Source: CAYGZC01 sp964354225 | Lineage (GTDB): Bacteria > Bacteroidota > Ignavibacteria > UBA10030 > SZUA-254 | DNA length: 48,987 bases | Assembly: GCA_964354225.1 (NCBI GenBank) | Contig: CAYGZC010000326.1 | Span: forward strand, 1 to 48,987 | Direction: 5' to 3' | Shown: positions 8,118 through 16,193 of the stretch, in pieces | Position numbering within the stretch: the stretch's first letter is position 1 | Layout of the letters: the number at the start of each line of letters is the position of its first letter | Made by a program: the position numbers and the translations under genes | The notes under the pieces: generated by a model | Databases searched by the model: none | What the model saw: the letters and a program-made list of their open reading frames with translations, nothing else | Told to the model about the DNA's origin: nothing

Positions 8118-9527
8118 TCAGACGGTTCTGGAAAAGAGAGATTTCTCCTCCTGAAATTTCGGCAGGTACGCATCGAAGCACATTGTTATGTTCCTCAGGA
8201 ATAATCTTCCCTGCATTGGAATAATTAACGTGCGTCCTGATTGCACGATAAGCTCATCATTAAGGAGCGGTTGTAGTTTTTCGATGGAGTCCTTGAAGTA
8301 TTCTTCAAACCAAATTTGAAATTTCTCTTCAACCTTCGTTAAATCAAGCATGAGATCGCACATCAATCGCATGATGACATATTTCCGGATCTCGTCATCA
8401 AACGACATCTGGTATCTAACCTCGGTGGCAAATTGTCCATGGACTAATGCATGATAATATTCTTGGAATATTTTAGCATTTTGCACATAATTATTTGCAA
8501 AATGGCTAATTGAAGACATGCCTAAGCCAAAAAGATCACAGCCGGCTTTTGTTGAGTAGCCATGGAAATTCCTATGCAGCGTTTTATTCTTCCGAGCTGT
8601 TGCCAACTCGTCATCAACTTTTGCAAAGTGATCCATGTCGATATAGACGTAACCGGCGCCTGTGAGTTTTTCAATCGTCATCAAGAGGATTTTCATTTTA
8701 ACATCTGGTGTTGGTAACTCTTCAAGCTTGATCAGTTTCTGATGAGGTTTGATCCATGGGACATAAGTAAAATTATAAACTGCAATTCTGTCCGGTGAGA
8801 TTTCAATAGTCTTGTCAAGAGTTTGATTAAACGTTTCCAGTTTTTGAAGGGGCAAACCGTAGATAAGATCGATATTGATGCCTGAGAACTCCAATGACCT
8901 CGACCAATTGATAACTTGTTGTGTTATACTTTCACTCTGATCCCTGTTGATTGCATTGAGCACACCCTGATTAAAATCCTGAACACCCATGCTGATACGA
9001 TTGAAACCATTCAACTACAGAGCTTGAAGGTGTTCCGAGACAAGACCGCGCGGATCGATTTCGGCACTTACCTCAGCTTCACTGTTGGATCTGAATTTTT
9101 CTTTAATGTATGAAGTAATCTCTGAGATTTCCGCGGGTTCTAAATATGTTGGTGTTTCGCCGCCCCAATACATCTGCACAACTTTTCGCTGGGAGGATAT
9201 ATAGGATGAGAGAAGATCAATTTCTTTCTTCAGGTAAACAAGATATTCTCTAATTCGCTCTCTGTTTTTCGTTATTGATGTTGTACGGCCACAAAAACAA
9301 CAAAGACTATCACAAAAGGGGATATGAATATATAATGATAAGTCGGTTGAGACGTCGCTTCTGTTGGTTTTCGAGATTTCCTCGACGAATTTTTCGTGTC
9401 CAAATTCTTTTGAAAAAATCGGTGCAGTTGGATAACATGTGTAACGCGGTCCTGGACGGTCATACTTTCTCATTAGTATATCAAGATTTTCTACCGACAG
9501 TTTTTCTTTATTCACCAAATTACTCAC
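8118..9527 (-). pseudogene. hemN: Oxygen-independent coproporphyrinogen III dehydrogenase (HemN), interrupted by an in-frame amber codon
   Basis: HemN is a radical SAM enzyme that makes protoporphyrinogen IX for haem without oxygen. The reading frame gives 170 residues, TAG at 9015-9017, then 299 more residues in the same frame, about the usual HemN length of roughly 460. The first part has the radical SAM motif FCDSLCCFCG (CX3CX2C; the extra Cys after FCG in E. coli HemN is Arg here). The second has SMGVQDFN, IDLIYGLP, MDHFA, LHRNFHGYSTKAGCDL and the C-terminal CFDAYL. The amber falls between HLQAL and LNGFNR, where a Lys codon (AAG to TAG, one substitution) would be natural. Both halves stay well conserved, so the lesion is recent or a sequencing error. 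Haem synthesis fits the cytochrome-rich neighbourhood. GTG start at 9527. Confidence 0.85.
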
Positions 9528-9946
9528 CGTTCTTTTTTAAAGTTTTTTCTACTAATGGATCGGCAATCGTTGTACCATGAATTCTAAGAGTCGAAATTCA
9601 AATCTTGTATAAATTAAATATACAATACAATCTCGCTGGCGATCAATTCTTAACCTTGAGAAAAGCCGCGCCCACATTTTCATCGGTGATAACTATGATA
9701 ATTGTTCTTTCATTTGAAGTGATGCTATTGCTTTATGAAATTTCTCGGACAAAGAATGATTCAATGTATTTCTATAACTTTTTTTTAATTTCTTTTCTTT
9801 CAACCATGATAAGTTAATAAATAAACTTGTCAAAAATACTTTCAAACTCATCTGTTTAACTGTTTGCTAACGGAATGAATTTTGTCTATTGCTTGCTTGT
9901 TTGAGCGTAAATGAATAAATTATCTCATATTTAGTAATTCAAGAGC
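9528..9946. other. Divergent intergenic region between hemN and the group 3b hydrogenase operon
   Basis: 419 bp between two divergently transcribed units, so promoters for both should lie here. It is AT-rich with several poly-T runs. I saw no clear FNR-type (TTGAT-N4-ATCAA) site, no sigma54-like element and no credible gene. A short minus-strand frame ending at about 9650 (ITDENVGAAFLKVKN) has no start codon and could be a coding remnant, but this is weak. Confidence 0.5.
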
Positions 9947-11116
9947 ATGAATGAAAGTATGACAGATTTTTCTCCGGCAGTGATCATCGAGCGCAAAAAT
10001 TTTGATGCTCTCTTCGATGCCTTGAAGCAGATGGGGTATCATATCATTGGTCCCACTCTGCAGAGTGGCGCTATTGTTTACGATACAATGATTGACCTCG
10101 GAGATCTTCCGGTGGGTTGGCGTGAAGCTCAAGAGAAGGGAACATATCGGTTGGTAAAGCGGAATGATCTGACACTCTTCGGATTTAATAGTACACCACA
10201 ATCGTGGAAAAGATATTTACACCCACCCACACAACTTCTCTGGCAATCGAAGAAAAGAGCAACGAATGTAACTATCGCAGAGAACGTATGGAAAGCCGAG
10301 AAGCTGGCATTTCTTGGTGTGCGTGCGTGTGATCTTAAAGCTATCGAAATTCTGAAAAAAGTTTTGATCGACAGCCCCTACACAGATACGAATTTCAAGA
10401 AAAGGAGTGCCAATGTTTTTATTGTCGCCGTAAATTGCAGTCAAGCCGGCGGCACATGTTTTTGTGCTTCTATGAAATCCGGACCAAAGGTGCAGCAAGA
10501 ATATGATCTTGTTTTAACTGAAGTGGTTGAGAAAGATCGTCACTATTTTGCTGTCGAAATCGGTACAAAGCGCGGTGCTGAGATAGTAAAAATAATACCT
10601 CATCGCGATGCAAAGATAGAAGAAATGGAAAACGCAGAACGGGTTATTGAAAATACTATCACCCAGATGGGACGAGAGGTCGACATAACTAATCTCAAAC
10701 AACTCCTCTATAATAGTAGTGAACATAAACGCTGGAATGATACCGCAAAACGCTGCCTAACGTGCGCTAATTGTACCATGGTTTGCCCAACCTGTTTTTG
10801 TACAACGATCGAAGATGTTACCGATCTTACTGGGCAACAAGCAGAACGAAAACGAAAATGGGATTCGTGCTTTACGTTAGACTTCTCATACATTCATGGT
10901 GGAAGCATTCGACCATCCGTTTACTCACGATATCGGCAGTGGCTAACACACAAATTTGCATCGTGGCAAGATCAATTTGGAACATCCGGCTGTGTCGGCT
11001 GCGGGCGTTGTATAACCTGGTGTCCGGTCGGTATAGATGTGACTGAGGAAATTACTGCCATTCGAGCAATTGATAATACACAACAATCAAATATTTTAAC
11101 AAAGGAGAAACAATAA
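9947..11116 (+). CDS. hydB: Group 3b [NiFe] hydrogenase (sulfhydrogenase) beta subunit, FeS protein
   Basis: 389 residues. The protein belongs to the HydB/AsrA family: an N-terminal domain (about 1-245) with FLGVRACDLKAIEIL, and two C-terminal [4Fe-4S] motifs, CLTCANCTMVCPTCFC (about 268-283) and CVGCGRCITWCPVG (about 348-361). It relays electrons between the flavoprotein gamma subunit and the hydrogenase small subunit in the cytoplasm. The stop overlaps the first base of the next gene, whose ribosome site AAAGGAG lies inside this frame, so the operon is tightly coupled. Gene order beta, cNMP protein, gamma, delta, alpha is typical of bacterial group 3b enzymes, which oxidise or evolve H2 with NADP(H) and were first described as sulfhydrogenases. 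Confidence 0.9.
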   Translation: MNESMTDFSPAVIIERKNFDALFDALKQMGYHIIGPTLQSGAIVYDTMIDLGDLPVGWREAQEKGTYRLVKRNDLTLFGFNSTPQSWKRYLHPPTQLLWQSKKRATNVTIAENVWKAEKLAFLGVRACDLKAIEILKKVLIDSPYTDTNFKKRSANVFIVAVNCSQAGGTCFCASMKSGPKVQQEYDLVLTEVVEKDRHYFAVEIGTKRGAEIVKIIPHRDAKIEEMENAERVIENTITQMGREVDITNLKQLLYNSSEHKRWNDTAKRCLTCANCTMVCPTCFCTTIEDVTDLTGQQAERKRKWDSCFTLDFSYIHGGSIRPSVYSRYRQWLTHKFASWQDQFGTSGCVGCGRCITWCPVGIDVTEEITAIRAIDNTQQSNILTKEKQ

Positions 11117-11583
11117 TGGAAACACTAGAGCCATTACTAAGTGAACATCCATTTATAAAAGGACTCGACTCTAAACACATCCAACTAATTACCGGATGTG
11201 CATCGAATGTCCGTTTCGATGCAGGGCAAATAATTTTTCGCGAAGGTGAAGAAGCTGATCAATTTTATGTTATCCGTCAGGGTAAAGTTGCATTGCAGAT
11301 TTATACACCGGGGCGCGGATCAATCATCATAGACACACTCATGGATGGCGATATTCTTGGATGGTCGTGGTTAATCCCTCCGTATCTGTGGCGTTTCGAT
11401 GCAGTTGCAACAGAGCTTACCCGCGCTATCGCCCTCGATGGGAAATGTCTCCGTAATAAATGCGAAGCCGATCATGATCTCGGCTTTGAGCTTCTGAAAC
11501 GTTTTGCATCAATTGTCGACTCGCGTCTCGAATCTACCCGTATACGATTACTTGATATGTATGATAGCAACGGAAATAAATAA
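11116..11583 (+). CDS. Cyclic-nucleotide-binding domain protein without HTH (Crp-like sensor of the hydrogenase operon)
   Basis: 155 residues made only of a cNMP-binding beta-barrel: FDAGQIIFREGEEADQFYVI (about 34-53), IRQGKVAL, DGDILGWSWL, then helix ELLKRFASIVDSRL. The Crp DNA-binding domain is absent, and no shifted frame carrying it follows, because hydG starts within this gene. Proteins like this recur inside group 3b hydrogenase operons, so it is probably a subunit or allosteric regulator rather than a transcription factor. Ribosome site AAAGGAG is 8 nt before the ATG. The ligand is unknown; the canonical cAMP phosphate-binding motif (RxGE..AL/RxA) is not obvious. Confidence 0.8.
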   Translation: METLEPLLSEHPFIKGLDSKHIQLITGCASNVRFDAGQIIFREGEEADQFYVIRQGKVALQIYTPGRGSIIIDTLMDGDILGWSWLIPPYLWRFDAVATELTRAIALDGKCLRNKCEADHDLGFELLKRFASIVDSRLESTRIRLLDMYDSNGNK

Positions 11584-12421
11584 AGATTTGGAAAATAAAA
11601 TTGCCGTTGAAATGATACCGGAATTTTTCCGTGTCCTGCGTGTTCAAAGAGACACACATGATACATTCACACTTGAATTGGAGCCGCCAAAAAACGGTTT
11701 CACCTTCACACCGGGTCAATTTAACATGCTCTATCATTTCGGTGTTGGCGAAGTGCCGATTTCCATCTGTGGCGATCCTGCCATCCACGATAAACTCACC
11801 CACACAATTCGTGCTGTTGGAACAGTTACTAAATCAATGCAAAAAATGAAGAAAGGTGAAATGTTAGGTGTCCGCGGCCCTTTCGGTTCTCACTGGCCCG
11901 TTGAAGAGTTAGTTGGCAACGATATCGTGATCGTTGCAGGTGGGATTGGATTACCACCGTTGCGACCGTCTATTTACTACATTCTTGCAAATAGGGAGAA
12001 GTACGGGAAAGTTGTTCTCCTCTATGGAACACGAACCCCGAACGACATTCTTTATAGAAAGGAACTTGAGCAGTGGCGGGCACGATTCGATATGGAAGTT
12101 CACGTTACAGTTGATCGTGCTGCCGTCGACTGGAAAGGTAACGTTGGTGTTGTTACCACTTTGATACAACGGTACCACTTCGATTCATTCAATACCGTGG
12201 CAATGATAGTTGGTCCAGAGATTATGATGCGTTTTACTATCCAAGAGTTACAAAAACGTGGTGTTGTGCCGGAAAATATTTTTATTTCCATGGAACGGAA
12301 CATGAAATGCGGTATCGGTTTCTGCGGACATTGCCAGTGCGGACCAACATTTATATGTAAAGATGGTCCCGTTTATCCGTTCAAAGCAATTAAAGATATC
12401 CTTGTGAAGAGAGAAATCTAA
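11561..12421 (+). CDS. hydG: Group 3b hydrogenase gamma subunit, FAD/NAD(P)-binding diaphorase
   Basis: 286 residues from the ATG at 11561; a longer in-frame start at 11504 lies deep inside the previous gene. It has a ferredoxin reductase-like FAD domain (PGQFNMLYHFGVGEVPISI, about 50-68), an NAD(P)-binding domain beginning VIVAGGIGLPPLRP (about 122-135) and VLLYGTRTP. It ends with a [2Fe-2S] site, CGIGFCGHCQCG plus a later Cys (about 247-265). AsrB/HydG-type subunits of this kind pass electrons between NAD(P)H and the FeS beta subunit. The start overlaps the cNMP gene by 23 nt, and the stop is directly before hydD. Confidence 0.9.
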   Translation: MIATEINKDLENKIAVEMIPEFFRVLRVQRDTHDTFTLELEPPKNGFTFTPGQFNMLYHFGVGEVPISICGDPAIHDKLTHTIRAVGTVTKSMQKMKKGEMLGVRGPFGSHWPVEELVGNDIVIVAGGIGLPPLRPSIYYILANREKYGKVVLLYGTRTPNDILYRKELEQWRARFDMEVHVTVDRAAVDWKGNVGVVTTLIQRYHFDSFNTVAMIVGPEIMMRFTIQELQKRGVVPENIFISMERNMKCGIGFCGHCQCGPTFICKDGPVYPFKAIKDILVKREI

Positions 12422-12422
12422 A

Positions 12423-13199
12423 ATGGTCAAGAAAGCAAAACCAAAACTTGCAGTCTGGAAATTTTCTTCGTGCGATGGATGCCAGTTAAGCATCCTTGAC
12501 TGTGAAGATGAACTCCTTGCTGTTGCGGCTGCAGTTCATATAGCCAACTTTCCTGAAGCATCACGCGCAGTTGTGAAAGGTCCATACGATATTTCTCTTG
12601 TCGAGGGATCGATCACAACACCACATGATGCGGAACGTATTCATAGTGTTCGTCGGCAATCGAAATTGCTTATTACAATTGGTGCATGTGCAACAGCTGG
12701 TGGGATACAAGCGCTCCGAAACTTCAAGGATGTTAAAGAATTTACATCCATCGTTTATGCATCGCCGGAATACATTTCAACATTGAGCAAATCCACGCCC
12801 ATCTCCGACCATGTACGCGTTGATTTCCAGTTGCGCGGTTGCCCGGTGGATAAATATCAACTCATCGAAGTATTAAATGCTTTTCTTAACGGTCGCAAAC
12901 CAAACACACCAACATACAGCGTTTGCATAGAGTGCAAGCAGCGGGGAATTGTTTGCCGGATGGTTGCACATCAACAAACATGCCTCGGTCCAGTTACTCA
13001 AGCCGGTTGCAATGCCCTTTGTCCATCTTATGATCGAGGGTGCTTTGGGTGTTTTGGTCCAAAAGAAACTCCAAACACTTCCTCGCTTGCAGAATATTGG
13101 ATCAAACTTGGTATGAGTGAAAGGGACGTTGTAAGAAACTTCCGCGGAATCAATGCTTACGCGAAAGAATTCCGTTTAGAGAGTGAAGCACATGAATAG
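12423..13199 (+). CDS. hydD: Group 3b [NiFe] hydrogenase small subunit
   Basis: 258 residues. The proximal-cluster Cys pair is in FSSCDGCQLSILD (about 14-26). ITIGACATAGG (about 80-90) and LRGCPVDKYQL (about 137-147) supply the third and fourth proximal ligands. Further cysteines (CIECKQRG, CLGPVTQAGCNALCPSYDRGCFGCFG) bind the medial and distal clusters. It transfers electrons from the Ni-Fe centre to the HydB/HydG arm. There is no Tat signal, as expected for a cytoplasmic group 3 enzyme. It overlaps the start of hydA. Confidence 0.92.
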   Translation: MVKKAKPKLAVWKFSSCDGCQLSILDCEDELLAVAAAVHIANFPEASRAVVKGPYDISLVEGSITTPHDAERIHSVRRQSKLLITIGACATAGGIQALRNFKDVKEFTSIVYASPEYISTLSKSTPISDHVRVDFQLRGCPVDKYQLIEVLNAFLNGRKPNTPTYSVCIECKQRGIVCRMVAHQQTCLGPVTQAGCNALCPSYDRGCFGCFGPKETPNTSSLAEYWIKLGMSERDVVRNFRGINAYAKEFRLESEAHE

Positions 13200-14517
13200 C
13201 GAGAAGGATAAAAAGTTGAAGAGTAAAGCTCCAACTAAGACAATTAAAGTTGATTACCTTGCCCGCGTTGAAGGTGAAGGTGGATTATTTATTAAGATTA
13301 AAGACAACGAAGTTTCGGATGTCAAGTTCAAGATTTTCGAGCCGCCCCGTTTCTTTGAAGCTTTCATGCGCGGACGCGATTATAGTGAAGCACCTGATAT
13401 AACCGCGCGTATTTGCGGCATCTGCCCGGTCGCATACCAGATGAGTTCTTCGCAAGCGATGGAGGATGCTTTCGGTGTGAAGGTTGATCCACAGCTTCGT
13501 GCGCTGCGGCGTTTACTCTATTGTGGCGAGTGGATCGAAAGCCATGCACTTCATGTTTATATGCTTCACGCTCCCGATTTTTTGGGCTTTCAGGATGCTA
13601 TTCAAATAGCGAAAAAATTTCCTGATGTTGTAAAACGTGCACTTGAATTGAAAAAAATTGGTAACGAGTTAATGACTCTCATAGGCGGACGCGAGATTCA
13701 TCCTGTCAATGTGAAAGTAGGCGGATTCTATCGTGTACCGTCAGAGAAAGAACTGAAACCAATGATTGAGAAACTCAAGTGGGCGCTCGAAGTATCCATT
13801 GAAACGGTGAAGCTGACATCGACATTTAAGTTTCCCGACTTTGAGCAGGATTACGAGTTTGTTTCTCTCCGTCATCCTGATGAATATCCGATAACGGAAG
13901 GACGACTTGTTTCCAATAAAGGTCTGGATATCTCTCTTCAGAATTATGAAAAACATTTCCAGGAGGAACATGTGGAGCATGCGAATGCGCTGCACTCTGT
14001 TCATCTTGGTAGTGGACCCTACCATGTTGGACCGCTTGCACGCTACAATTTAAACTTCGATAAGCTGACACCCAAAGCGCAAAAAGCTGCAAAAAATGCC
14101 GACATCGGGCAAAAGTGCAACAATCCATTCAAGAGTATAATAGTGCGGAGTATCGAACTTGTATTTGCATGTGAGGAGGCGATACGGCTTATTGAAGGAT
14201 ACAAGCAATCCGAAAAACCATTTACTGAAATTCATCCAAAGGCAGGGAGTGGATACGGATGCACCGAGGCACCACGAGGAATTCTCTACCACCGTTACCG
14301 ATTAGACAATGACGGCACAATCCTCGATGCAAAGATTGTCCCTCCCACATCACAGAATCAAAAAATCATCGAGAGAGACCTGCTCAATTTTGTAAAGAGT
14401 AACATCAAGCTCTCCGAAGAAAAGCTGACGTGGAAGTGCGAGCAGGCAATTCGCAACTACGACCCATGTATATCTTGCGCCACACATTTTCTGAAACTTC
14501 ATATCGATAAAAAATAA
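13192..14517 (+). CDS. hydA: Group 3b [NiFe] hydrogenase large (catalytic) subunit
   Basis: 441 residues from the ATG at 13192; a GTG at 13183 adds three residues and is equally placed. The L1 motif RICGICPVAYQ (about 73-83) and the C-terminal L2 motif DPCISCATHFLKL provide the four Ni-Fe cysteines. VDYLARVEGEGG near the N-terminus is the usual opening. The short tail after the final His (FLKLHIDKK) is the peptide removed by the maturation protease encoded 0.6 kb downstream. It catalyses reversible H2 oxidation in the cytoplasm. Confidence 0.94.
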   Translation: MNSEKDKKLKSKAPTKTIKVDYLARVEGEGGLFIKIKDNEVSDVKFKIFEPPRFFEAFMRGRDYSEAPDITARICGICPVAYQMSSSQAMEDAFGVKVDPQLRALRRLLYCGEWIESHALHVYMLHAPDFLGFQDAIQIAKKFPDVVKRALELKKIGNELMTLIGGREIHPVNVKVGGFYRVPSEKELKPMIEKLKWALEVSIETVKLTSTFKFPDFEQDYEFVSLRHPDEYPITEGRLVSNKGLDISLQNYEKHFQEEHVEHANALHSVHLGSGPYHVGPLARYNLNFDKLTPKAQKAAKNADIGQKCNNPFKSIIVRSIELVFACEEAIRLIEGYKQSEKPFTEIHPKAGSGYGCTEAPRGILYHRYRLDNDGTILDAKIVPPTSQNQKIIERDLLNFVKSNIKLSEEKLTWKCEQAIRNYDPCISCATHFLKLHIDKK

Positions 14518-14615
14518 GACCTTTAGCTTGTTTTTCTTGCCGTTTTTTTGTTATTTGTTAATATCATAGATCTAATAAACAACAGTTTCCATAAACCATT
14601 ATATGGAGGTGAATT

Positions 14616-15107
14616 ATGGCAACATCAAATCTTATACAGTATCTTAACGGCACGGGAGTTAGTTATCAATTACTCACTCATCTTCCAGCATTTTCGGCGC
14701 ACGATGTAGCGGCTGTAACACACGTACCCGATAGCGAGCTGGCTAAAACACTTGTTGTAAAAGCTGACAATAGCCGATGGCTTGCAGTGTTGCGAGCCGA
14801 TTACCGCATCAATGATCGGATGCTGAAGAAAGCTCTCGGTGTCAAGCATGTTCAGCTTTTATCGGAAGACGAGCTAACATCGTTATTCCCGGATTGTGAA
14901 ATCGGTGCAATGCCACCACTGGGAAATCTTTATTCAGTTCCGGTGGTCGTGGATAAATCGCTCGTTGAAGATGAGGAGATAGTCTTCAATGCGTGCACTC
15001 ACACGGAATCTATTAAAATGAAATTCAAAGATTTCGAGAATCTTGTGAAGCCAAAAGTTGCCGATTTTGCCGAGCCGCCGCACACGGCAGAAGACCGAGA
15101 GTGGTGA
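14616..15107 (+). CDS. YbaK/ProX-type aminoacyl-tRNA deacylase domain protein
   Basis: 163 residues of a single YbaK domain: YQLLTHLPAFSAHDVA (about 18-33), ELAKTLVVKADN (about 42-53), the conserved Lys of that run, and later GAMPPLGNLYSVPVVVD (about 109-125). Family members hydrolyse mischarged aminoacyl-tRNAs, but small stand-alone copies beside redox genes are common and often unassigned. It has a good ribosome site, TGGAGGTGAATT before the ATG. It lies 98 bp after hydA, and its stop overlaps the GTG of the protease gene, so it shares an operon with the protease. Confidence 0.8.
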   Translation: MATSNLIQYLNGTGVSYQLLTHLPAFSAHDVAAVTHVPDSELAKTLVVKADNSRWLAVLRADYRINDRMLKKALGVKHVQLLSEDELTSLFPDCEIGAMPPLGNLYSVPVVVDKSLVEDEEIVFNACTHTESIKMKFKDFENLVKPKVADFAEPPHTAEDREW

Positions 15108-15580
15108 ACGGAGATAAAAGAATCCTTGTCATAGGAATCGGCAGCGAATATCGGAGTGATGATAGGATTGGCATCAAGATAGCCCGATCCTTGAAAACAA
15201 AGAATCTTCAGGATGTCGAAGTCGTCATAGAAAACGGAGATGGTGTTACATTGATGGAGCGATGGAATGAAGCAGAAACTGTAATTCTCATCGATGCAGT
15301 ATCATCTGGCGCCGAGCCGGGTACCATTCATCGCATTGATGCGAACGAACAGCAGATACCGGCGACGTTTTTTCACTCATCCACACACGCTTTCGGCATT
15401 GCAGAAGCAGTTGAGATTGCGCGAAGCTTGCACCAACTCCCATTACGATTAATTATCTACGGTATCGAAGGAAATAATTTTGGCATCGGGAGCGAGTTAT
15501 CGTCTGCAGTTCATGCAGCAACAGAACCAGCAGTAAAATTAATCATAGACGAAATAAAAAACCTGACAGATCCAAAATGA
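15101..15580 (+). CDS. [NiFe] hydrogenase maturation endopeptidase (probably for HydA)
   Basis: 159 residues, GTG start overlapping the previous stop. It shows the HycI/HyaD family opening VIGIGSEYRSDDRIGI (about 10-25), whose acidic residue and later His (STHAFGIAEAVEIA) bind the nickel of the immature large subunit. LIDAVSSGAEPGTI (about 65-78) is also typical. It should clip the short C-terminal peptide of HydA. A second enzyme of this family (40415-40894) sits behind the group 3c hydrogenase, so each hydrogenase appears to have its own protease. Confidence 0.88.
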   Translation: MVNGDKRILVIGIGSEYRSDDRIGIKIARSLKTKNLQDVEVVIENGDGVTLMERWNEAETVILIDAVSSGAEPGTIHRIDANEQQIPATFFHSSTHAFGIAEAVEIARSLHQLPLRLIIYGIEGNNFGIGSELSSAVHAATEPAVKLIIDEIKNLTDPK

Positions 15581-15588
15581 TCTGCCAG
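15563..15588 (+). terminator. Hairpin at the end of the protease gene
   Basis: CTGACAGATC (15563-15572) can pair with GATCTGCCAG (15579-15588) with one mismatch around a 6-nt loop that contains part of the stop codon. No T-run follows, so intrinsic termination is doubtful; it could protect the 3' end. Confidence 0.4.
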
Positions 15589-15813
15589 TACTGGTAATGA
15601 AGGTAGGCGCTAAAATAGCAATGGTGAAGCAAAAGATCAGCTGATGGATTTTATAAATCGTTATTGGAAGACAAACATTTAAGACTTAAATGTCTTATAT
15701 ATTATTTATTATTTTTGAGAACTCTGTTATTTAATGTTTCGCATAAATGAAAATATCATCAATATATATTGATAAAATAAGATATAAAGCTCATTCCCTT
15801 GCATTTTTTCAAT

Positions 15814-15827
15814 GGCATAAAAATTGT
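15814..15827 (+). promoter_or_regulatory. Putative sigma54 -24/-12 promoter element (variant)
   Basis: GGCATAAAAATTGT, preceded by T, matches GGCATA-N4-TTGT. It has the GG to G(T) spacing of sigma54 promoters but T instead of C in the -12 dinucleotide. A transcript would begin near 15839, about 88 nt before a small frame at 15927 and 355 nt before mdh. Confidence 0.4.
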
Positions 15828-15926
15828 CGAAATAATTCAATACTTCGTGGCTTCAAGAATTTGTATTATCGTTTCGAACCTGAAAATTTGAATTTTTAGG
15901 TGGTGGAATAAGCATATAAGGTGAAC

Positions 15927-16058
15927 ATGATCTGGAACCAATTTCCTGATTTTATATTTAATGACGATATAATCGTTGTTAATTCTCTGAATCGAAGATT
16001 TTTACTTACAAAGTCTTCTTCCAATTGCTATTTTTTATACAATGTATCCTATCTATAA
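15927..16058 (+). CDS. Possible small protein of 43 residues, unknown
   Basis: The ATG at 15927 follows AAGGTGAAC, a fair ribosome site. The frame is open for 43 codons rich in aromatic residues and Asn, beginning MIWNQFPDF. I do not recognise it. It lies between a sigma54-like element and mdh. It could be a leader peptide, a small protein, a gene remnant or chance. Confidence 0.25.
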   Translation: MIWNQFPDFIFNDDIIVVNSLNRRFLLTKSSSNCYFLYNVSYL

Positions 16059-16193
16059 AGAGCCTTGGTCTATATTCATTATTTATCCCAATTGGGTAAA
16101 ACTTATCATCGTTGGTTGCCGTGCGAATTTAAAAATTCATTTCGAAAATATTATTAACAAACAAATTAAACATTAAAAAGAAAGGGAATTATT

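Larger units (their letters stand above)
15589..16193. other. AT-rich intergenic region before mdh, with palindromes and a sigma54-like site
   Basis: About 600 bp with no large gene. It holds an inverted repeat ACATTTAAG-A-CTTAAATGT (15675-15693), a perfect 16-nt palindrome ATCAATATATATTGAT (15758-15773), the sigma54-like element at 15814-15827, a possible 43-codon frame at 15927-16058 and a CCCAATTGGG palindrome near 16088. The palindrome 41 nt upstream of the -24 element could be an activator site, though it is closer than usual. A ribosome site AAAGGGAA precedes mdh. Confidence 0.55.

Noticed and set aside
9647..9725. Minus-strand coding-like stretch ending ITDENVGAAFLKVKN
   Set aside because: It has no start codon and is too short to assign; it may be a gene remnant, but chance cannot be excluded.
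9605..9817. 70-codon plus-strand frame in the hemN-hydB gap
   Set aside because: No ribosome site, low-complexity AT-driven composition and no recognisable family.
11504..11560. Longer hydG start within the cNMP-binding gene
   Set aside because: The extra residues do not match the family, and the ATG at 11561 gives the expected N-terminus.
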